Source: an uncultured Clostridia bacterium (lineage in GTDB: Bacteria; Bacillota; Clostridia; TANB77; CAG-508). Taken from it: DNA of 31,352 bases. The stretch spans positions 1 to 31,352 of the forward strand of contig CAKPRW010000006.1 in assembly GCA_934183045.1 (NCBI GenBank). The letters are read 5' to 3'. Under the pieces are notes generated by a model. The model was not told the origin of the DNA and made no database searches. It saw nothing but the letters and a program-made list of their open reading frames with translations. Made by a program: the position numbers and the translations under genes. Below are positions 27,479-31,352 of the stretch, in pieces. The first letter of the stretch is position 1, and each line of letters opens with the position of its first letter.

Positions 27479-28386
27479 AAAATATAATAGGAGTTAGATT
27501 TAAAAAGTTAGGAAAAATATATTTTTTTAATCCAAAAAATGTGAATGTAAAAAAAGGCGATAAAGTCATAGTAGAAACATCACAAGGAGAAGAATTTGGA
27601 GAAGTAGTAATTCCTAATAGAAAAGTAGAAGATGACAAAATAGTAGAGCCATTAAAAAAAGTAATTAGAATTGCTAATCATAAAGACTATAAACATTATG
27701 AAGAATGTAGAAGAAAAGAAAAAGAAGCATTTGATATATGCATAAAAAAAATTAAAGAACATAAGCTAAATATGAATTTAACAGATGTAGAATTTAAATT
27801 TGATAATAGCAAAATTTTATTTTACTTTACTGCTGATGGAAGAATTGATTTTAGAGAGCTAGTTAAAGATTTAGCTGCAATATATAAAACTAGAATAGAA
27901 TTAAGACAAATAGGGGTAAGAGACGAAGTTAAGAGAATAGGCGGTAATGGTGTTTGCGGTAGAGAACTTTGCTGTTGTTCATTTTTAAGTGACTTTGAAA
28001 CAGTTTCAATAAAAATGGCTAAAGAACAAAATATATCATTAAATCCTTCTAAGATTTCTGGAAATTGTGGAAGATTAATGTGCTGTTTAAAATATGAAAA
28101 TGATGTATATGAAGAAAAACTTAAACGTTTGCCTAAAATTGGAGCTATTGTAAAAACTGAAGATGGTCAAGGAGAAGTAGACAATATAGAAACTTTAAAA
28201 GAAAGAGTAAGAGTAAAAATAAAAGATGGTGAAGGAAGTTTTTACAAAAAATATGATGTAAAAGATATCAAAGTAATAAAAGATGTAGAAGATGAAAAAA
28301 TAGACGAAGAAGAATTAGAACATAAAAAAGAATTAGATGAATTAGAAAAATTACAACAAGAAGATAAAGAATTGGAAAATAAATAG
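27475..28386 (+). CDS. ricT: RicT/YaaT, PSP1-domain regulator of RNA processing and sporulation
   Basis: About 303 residues with the PSP1 domain. It begins MKNIIGVRFKKLGKIYFF, and continues with VETSQGEEFGEVV. The cysteine-rich segment GNGVCGRELCCCSF and NCGRLMCCLKYEN matches RicT, which with RicA and RicF forms a Fe-S complex that promotes mRNA maturation by RNase Y and sporulation in Bacillus. The start TTG 27475 overlaps the holB stop, with GGAGG before it; GTG 27460 in the same frame would overlap that ribosome binding site. The last 45 residues are a charged coiled-coil extension. Its place after holB agrees with the conserved Firmicute order. RicA and RicF genes are not in the window. 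Confidence 0.93.
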   Translation: MKNIIGVRFKKLGKIYFFNPKNVNVKKGDKVIVETSQGEEFGEVVIPNRKVEDDKIVEPLKKVIRIANHKDYKHYEECRRKEKEAFDICIKKIKEHKLNMNLTDVEFKFDNSKILFYFTADGRIDFRELVKDLAAIYKTRIELRQIGVRDEVKRIGGNGVCGRELCCCSFLSDFETVSIKMAKEQNISLNPSKISGNCGRLMCCLKYENDVYEEKLKRLPKIGAIVKTEDGQGEVDNIETLKERVRVKIKDGEGSFYKKYDVKDIKVIKDVEDEKIDEEELEHKKELDELEKLQQEDKELENK

Positions 28387-28420
28387 TAGATATAAAACAC
28401 ATTATGGGGAGGTGAATATA

Positions 28421-28591
28421 ATGGCATATAAAATTACAGATAAATGTATATCATGTGGAGCTTGTGCAGCAGAATGTCCAGTTGGTTGTATTTCACAAGG
28501 GGATGACAAATTTGTAATAGAACCATCAGCATGTATATCATGTGGAACATGTGCAGGAGTTTGTCCAGTAGAAGCACCAATCGAAGAATAA
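28421..28591 (+). CDS. 2[4Fe-4S] ferredoxin
   Basis: The product is 56 residues, the length of classical clostridial ferredoxins. Two clusters are bound by CISCGACAAECP and CISCGTCAGVCP, each with CxxCxxCxxxCP. It carries low-potential electrons, for example from pyruvate:ferredoxin oxidoreductase to hydrogenase. The start ATG follows GGGGAGG. It lies 34 bases after ricT and ends at its own terminator. The frame of the following flippase-like gene stays open back to 28531 and overlaps the end of this ferredoxin; the true start of that gene is downstream of the terminator. Confidence 0.96.
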   Translation: MAYKITDKCISCGACAAECPVGCISQGDDKFVIEPSACISCGTCAGVCPVEAPIEE

Positions 28592-28610
28592 ATATAAATA
28601 GAATTTCAAT

Positions 28611-28656
28611 ACACCTCTATAATCATATAAAAATAATATATAGAGGTGTGTTTTTT
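28611..28656 (+). terminator. Terminator after the ferredoxin gene
   Basis: An 11-bp perfect stem (ACACCTCTATA/TATAGAGGTGT) is followed by GTTTTTT. It lies 20 bases after the ferredoxin stop and overlaps nothing coding if the next gene starts at 28672. Confidence 0.93.
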
Positions 28657-28671
28657 ATTAGGAGGAAAACA

Positions 28672-29706
28672 GTGGAAAAAGAGACTGAAAACATAGAAAA
28701 ACCTAAGAAAAAAATGTCGATAATAAATTTTGGTTTGATTGTAGTTATATTCATTATATTGCTTATATATATGTTAAAAGTAGATGGAATAGATAATATT
28801 ATAGAAGTATTAAATAATGTGGATTATCGATGGGTACTAGCAGGATTAGTGTGCTTAGGAATTCATTGGATATGTGAGGGAATAAACTTACATATTCCAA
28901 TAAAAAGAATGTATAAAGATCAAAAATTTAAAAACTCATTTAGAGTTGCAATGATAGGACAATTATTTAATAATATTACACCATTCTCAACTGGAGGGCA
29001 ACCGATGCAAGCATATGAATTAAGCAAAACAGGAAAAAGAGTAAGTGACTCGCTTTCAGCACTAGCAATAAAATTTGTTATAACACAAACAGCATTAGTT
29101 AGTTCTACAGTTCTAGTTGTACTTATTGAATTTGATTTTTTTAAGCAATTAATGCAAAATTATTTATGGATAGCGATTATAGGTTTTGTTGTTAACATTA
29201 TAGCTATATTAGTTGTAATATTAGCAGGAATAAAAAAAGAAATCATTACATATATAACAAATCCAATAATAAAACTACTAGGAAAAATTCACATCATAAA
29301 AAATACAGAAGAAGCAATAGAAAAATTAGACAAAAGTATAGAAAACTTTGGAGAACAATTTTCAATTATAAAATCAGAAAAGAAAATGGTAGTTAAAATG
29401 TTTATAATCGCTGTAATACAAAGCTTTGCATACTATTCAATAACATACATGATATACAGAGCATTTGGAAACCAAGGAATAAGCTTCTTACAAATCATAC
29501 CAACACAAGCATTCCTATTACTAATAATGACATTCATACCAACACCAGGATCAGGACTAGGAGCAGAAGGTGGATTTTACCTTCTATTCAACACAATATT
29601 CAAACAGGGAACAATAAACATGTCAATACTATTCTGGAGAATATACACATTCTACTTGCCAATACTGATAGGGTTAATACTACTAATACCAAGAAAAAAA
29701 GACTAA
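28672..29706 (+). CDS. Flippase-like integral membrane protein (LPG_synthase_TM / UPF0104 family)
   Basis: About 344 residues from GTG 28672, which has AGGAGG upstream. Seven to eight hydrophobic segments are present. Family blocks include NNITPFSTGGQPMQAYELSK, then SLSALAIKFV, and FIPTPGSGLGAEGGFYLLFN near the C-terminus. The family is named after the membrane domain of lysylphosphatidylglycerol synthase MprF, where it flips lipid. No synthase (GNAT-like) domain is attached, so a standalone flippase-like or glycolipid-related role is inferred. Only the stop codon separates it from REP-like DNA; no normal terminator is seen. Confidence 0.9.
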   Translation: MEKETENIEKPKKKMSIINFGLIVVIFIILLIYMLKVDGIDNIIEVLNNVDYRWVLAGLVCLGIHWICEGINLHIPIKRMYKDQKFKNSFRVAMIGQLFNNITPFSTGGQPMQAYELSKTGKRVSDSLSALAIKFVITQTALVSSTVLVVLIEFDFFKQLMQNYLWIAIIGFVVNIIAILVVILAGIKKEIITYITNPIIKLLGKIHIIKNTEEAIEKLDKSIENFGEQFSIIKSEKKMVVKMFIIAVIQSFAYYSITYMIYRAFGNQGISFLQIIPTQAFLLLIMTFIPTPGSGLGAEGGFYLLFNTIFKQGTINMSILFWRIYTFYLPILIGLILLIPRKKD

Positions 29707-29713
29707 GAAATTT

Positions 29714-29815
29714 GGAGGGATTTGGGGACGTTCCTTTTTATCCCTTTAATCGGGATTTGGGGACGTTCTTTTCTATCCCTTTTAAAGGGATAAAGGGACA
29801 CTCCTTTTTTTATTC
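29714..29815 (+). repeat. REP-like repeats upstream of the tyrosine transposase
   Basis: Two nearly identical units read GGGATTTGGGGACGTTC, then a T-rich stretch and TATCCCTTT (29717-29750 and 29752-29787). A third, degraded unit, AAAGGGACACTCC, follows, then a T-rich stretch. The inverted counterpart lies after the transposase. Internal GGGATA/TATCCC pairs let each unit fold into a small hairpin. Confidence 0.8.
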
Positions 29816-29959
29816 TTTTTAAAATTTAATTTAAACATTGACTTTTAAAAGCGAGATGTTATAATATCCAATATATTATAATTATTTTCAAGAAATTTTT
29901 TTCAAAAATTTAAATCTAAAAAAATCACGAATAATCAATTAAAATGAAAAGGAGGTATA

Positions 29960-30733
29960 ATGCCAAGAATATCAAGAAAAGAGATAAATTCACGTTATAT
30001 TCATGTAATGACACAGGGGATAAAAAAGGAATATATTTTTTATAAGGATAGATATAAAAAATACTATCTTTACTTATTGAAACAAAATATTAGAAAATGT
30101 GAAAAAACTAAGCTTTTAGCGTATTGTATAATGAATAATCATGCCCATTTATTGATTTATACTGAGGACATAGAAGAATTATCAAAAGTCATGAGCAAAA
30201 CAAATACATCTTATGGAATATATTACAATAAAAGGGAAAATCGAGTAGGGTATGTATTTAGGAATCGATACAATACACAGGAAATAGTCGACGAATTACA
30301 TTTGTATAATGCTTTTGTTTATATTCACAATAATCCTGTAAAAGCAGGATTAGTAAACGAGTTAGGAGATTATAAATATTCTTCATATAATTTATATAAA
30401 AGAAAAAAAGTTGATCATCTTATAGTAAAATTAATATTTAATGATGAATCATATATGAGTTTCTTTGATCATATCCATAAAAATTTTAAAGGAAATAATT
30501 TTATTGAAGTTAAAGAAGAAGGAAATCAAGATGATAAGGTGAAAACGATTATTAAGGATTTTTGTGAAAGCTACAATATAAGTCTAGAGATTATACGAAA
30601 AAATAATTATTTTATTGAACTATTAGTAGAAAAAATAAATGATAATTGCGATGTTACTAATAAAAAAATCACAGAATTGTTAGGGATAGGAAAAAACAGA
30701 ATAAGCAATATAAAGAAAATAAATAAGGATTAA
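29960..30733 (+). CDS. REP-associated tyrosine transposase (RAYT, Y1/IS200-like)
   Basis: The product is 257 residues and the start ATG follows AAAGGAGG. The N-terminal Y1 nuclease contains the HUH-type motif CIMNNHAHLLIY (HAH). The family's catalytic tyrosine region is YNAFVYIHNNPVKAGLV, followed by YKYSSYNLY. A C-terminal domain (about residues 185-257) ends in a helix-turn-helix-like segment, KKITELLGIGKNRISNIKKI, as in the larger RAYTs. RAYTs cut single-stranded DNA at REP hairpins and help spread or maintain them. Inverted REP-like units on both sides support this pairing. The open frame and intact motifs suggest activity. There is no IS200 partner (tnpB) and no sign of a full IS. Confidence 0.92.
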   Translation: MPRISRKEINSRYIHVMTQGIKKEYIFYKDRYKKYYLYLLKQNIRKCEKTKLLAYCIMNNHAHLLIYTEDIEELSKVMSKTNTSYGIYYNKRENRVGYVFRNRYNTQEIVDELHLYNAFVYIHNNPVKAGLVNELGDYKYSSYNLYKRKKVDHLIVKLIFNDESYMSFFDHIHKNFKGNNFIEVKEEGNQDDKVKTIIKDFCESYNISLEIIRKNNYFIELLVEKINDNCDVTNKKITELLGIGKNRISNIKKINKD

Positions 30734-30734
30734 G

Positions 30735-30820
30735 GAATGTCCCTTAATCCCTAAAAAGGGGAGAAAAAAGAACGTCCCCGAATCCCCGTTAAAGGGAGAA
30801 GAAAGGAACGTATCCCTAAT
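30735..30820 (-). repeat. Inverted REP-like repeats downstream of the transposase
   Basis: AGAACGTCCCC with AATCCCC and AGGAACGTATCCC are reverse-complement relatives of the GGGGACGTTC units before the transposase. The transposase gene therefore sits between inverted copies. The region also holds AAGGAATGTCCCTTAATCCC (30733-30752), a third unit type. This DNA lies between the transposase and the convergent porB end, and no other terminator is seen there. Confidence 0.75.
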
Positions 30821-30834
30821 TTCTAAATCTCTTT

Positions 30835-31352
30835 TTAGTCTCTGTTTGTTATTTCTTCTAAGTCTAGTAATTCTTGCCATCTTGAGTCTACTTCTTTTTG
30901 GAATTCTTCTATCATCCATTCGTTTCCAGGTTTGAACATGTGCTTGAATCTTTTTTGTGGTTTTAAAAATTCTTCGATTGGTAGTTTTTTGGCTGGTTTG
31001 TAATTTATTTTGTATTTTCCATCTATTACTTCATATAAAGGCCAGTAACATGTGTCAACTGCTAATTTGTTTATTTGCATTAACATGTCTGTTGGATATC
31101 CCCATCCTCTAGGGCATGGAGCTAATACGTTTAAGAATGCTGGACCTTCAGTATAAATTGCTTTTTCTGATTTTTCATATAGGTCTTTGAAGTTCATATA
31201 TCCTATTGTTTGGGCAACATATGGGATATGATGTCCTACCATTATTTTGCTTAGGTCTTTTCTAGATTGCATTTTTCCAGGAAGAACTTTACCAGCTGGT
31301 GATGTAGTTGTGTCTGCAAATTTTGGAGTTGCTGATGAACGTTGGATACCTG
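30835..31352 (-). CDS. porB: Pyruvate:ferredoxin oxidoreductase beta subunit, C-terminal part (window edge)
   Basis: About 171 residues of the C-terminal part are visible; the gene runs off the window. The beta subunit holds thiamine diphosphate and, with the other subunits, splits pyruvate to acetyl-CoA and CO2 while reducing ferredoxin. The block GIQRSSATP followed by TTTSPAGK, then HHIPYVAQTIG, GPAFLNVLAPCPRGWGY and LAVDTCYWPLYEV are typical of PorB-type two-oxoacid oxidoreductases. The ferredoxin at 28421 is a natural electron acceptor, though in another transcription unit. Related 2-oxoacid (ketoisovalerate) enzymes share these motifs, so the exact substrate is probable rather than certain. 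The REP-like cluster lies directly downstream of its stop codon. Confidence 0.92.
   Translation of the reverse strand, partial: GIQRSSATPKFADTTTSPAGKVLPGKMQSRKDLSKIMVGHHIPYVAQTIGYMNFKDLYEKSEKAIYTEGPAFLNVLAPCPRGWGYPTDMLMQINKLAVDTCYWPLYEVIDGKYKINYKPAKKLPIEEFLKPQKRFKHMFKPGNEWMIEEFQKEVDSRWQELLDLEEITNRD

Noticed and set aside
28531..28671. Upstream extension of the flippase-like gene (47 extra codons)
   Set aside because: It overlaps the ferredoxin gene and its terminator; GTG 28672 has a strong AGGAGG site and begins the plausible protein.

Overview
The window is very AT-rich DNA from an endospore-forming, Gram-positive anaerobe of the Clostridia type, most likely an uncultured gut lineage. Evidence: a full-length spoIVA, a clostridial 56-residue 2[4Fe-4S] ferredoxin, a pyruvate:ferredoxin oxidoreductase beta subunit, a holB-ricT pair, strong AGGAGG-type ribosome binding sites, several TTG/GTG starts and almost exclusive AGA for arginine. 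The species cannot be named from the sequence.

Layout. 1-9763: the last 24 codons of one giant surface protein, then a complete paralogue of about 3,107 residues (signal peptide, two glycine-rich domains, about two dozen cadherin-like beta-sandwich repeats, a dockerin-like segment, a C-terminal M23 peptidase). 9781-11259 (-): spoIVA. 11538-13672 (+): a UDPGP-family nucleotidyltransferase and a GlmU-tail-like hexapeptide acyltransferase, separated by a long perfect hairpin. 13769-14143 (-): a four-helix holin-superfamily membrane protein. 14305-15382 (+): a DUF421/YetF and DUF4363 pair. 15455-17855 (-): a LonB-type protease. 18180-20486 (+): a TetR regulator and long-chain acyl-CoA ligase operon. 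20662-24565 (+): two tandem paralogous leucine-rich-repeat proteins with pseudopilin-like N-termini. 24861-25703 (+): an unknown coiled-coil protein behind a Pho-box-like array. 25939-28591 (+): signal peptidase I, DNA polymerase III delta', RicT and ferredoxin. 28672-29706 (+): a flippase-like membrane protein. 29960-30733 (+): a REP-associated tyrosine transposase flanked by inverted REP-like DNA. 30835-31352 (-): the C-terminal part of a PorB-like subunit.

The most unusual observation is a shared frameshift signature. Both the giant surface gene (at 1688) and lonB (at 17777, minus strand) are split by an apparent single-base +1 shift. In both, the zero-frame codon at the break is CGG, and skipping its C restores a Gly codon (GGA or GGT) and the expected protein. 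I found no other in-frame CGG codon in any gene of the window, although CGG occurs often out of frame. This suggests CGG is unassigned or nearly so here and is bypassed by +1 frameshifting or four-base (CGGN) decoding. The duller alternative is two coincidental insertions or assembly errors.

Functionally the window mixes cell-surface and envelope genes (giant M23/cadherin-like protein, LRR pseudopilins, signal peptidase, flippase, nucleotide-sugar enzymes), sporulation (spoIVA, RicT, perhaps DUF421), proteolysis (LonB), lipid activation (TetR/acyl-CoA ligase) and anaerobic electron transfer (ferredoxin, PorB). Most transcription units end in clear intrinsic terminators, several of them bidirectional between convergent genes.
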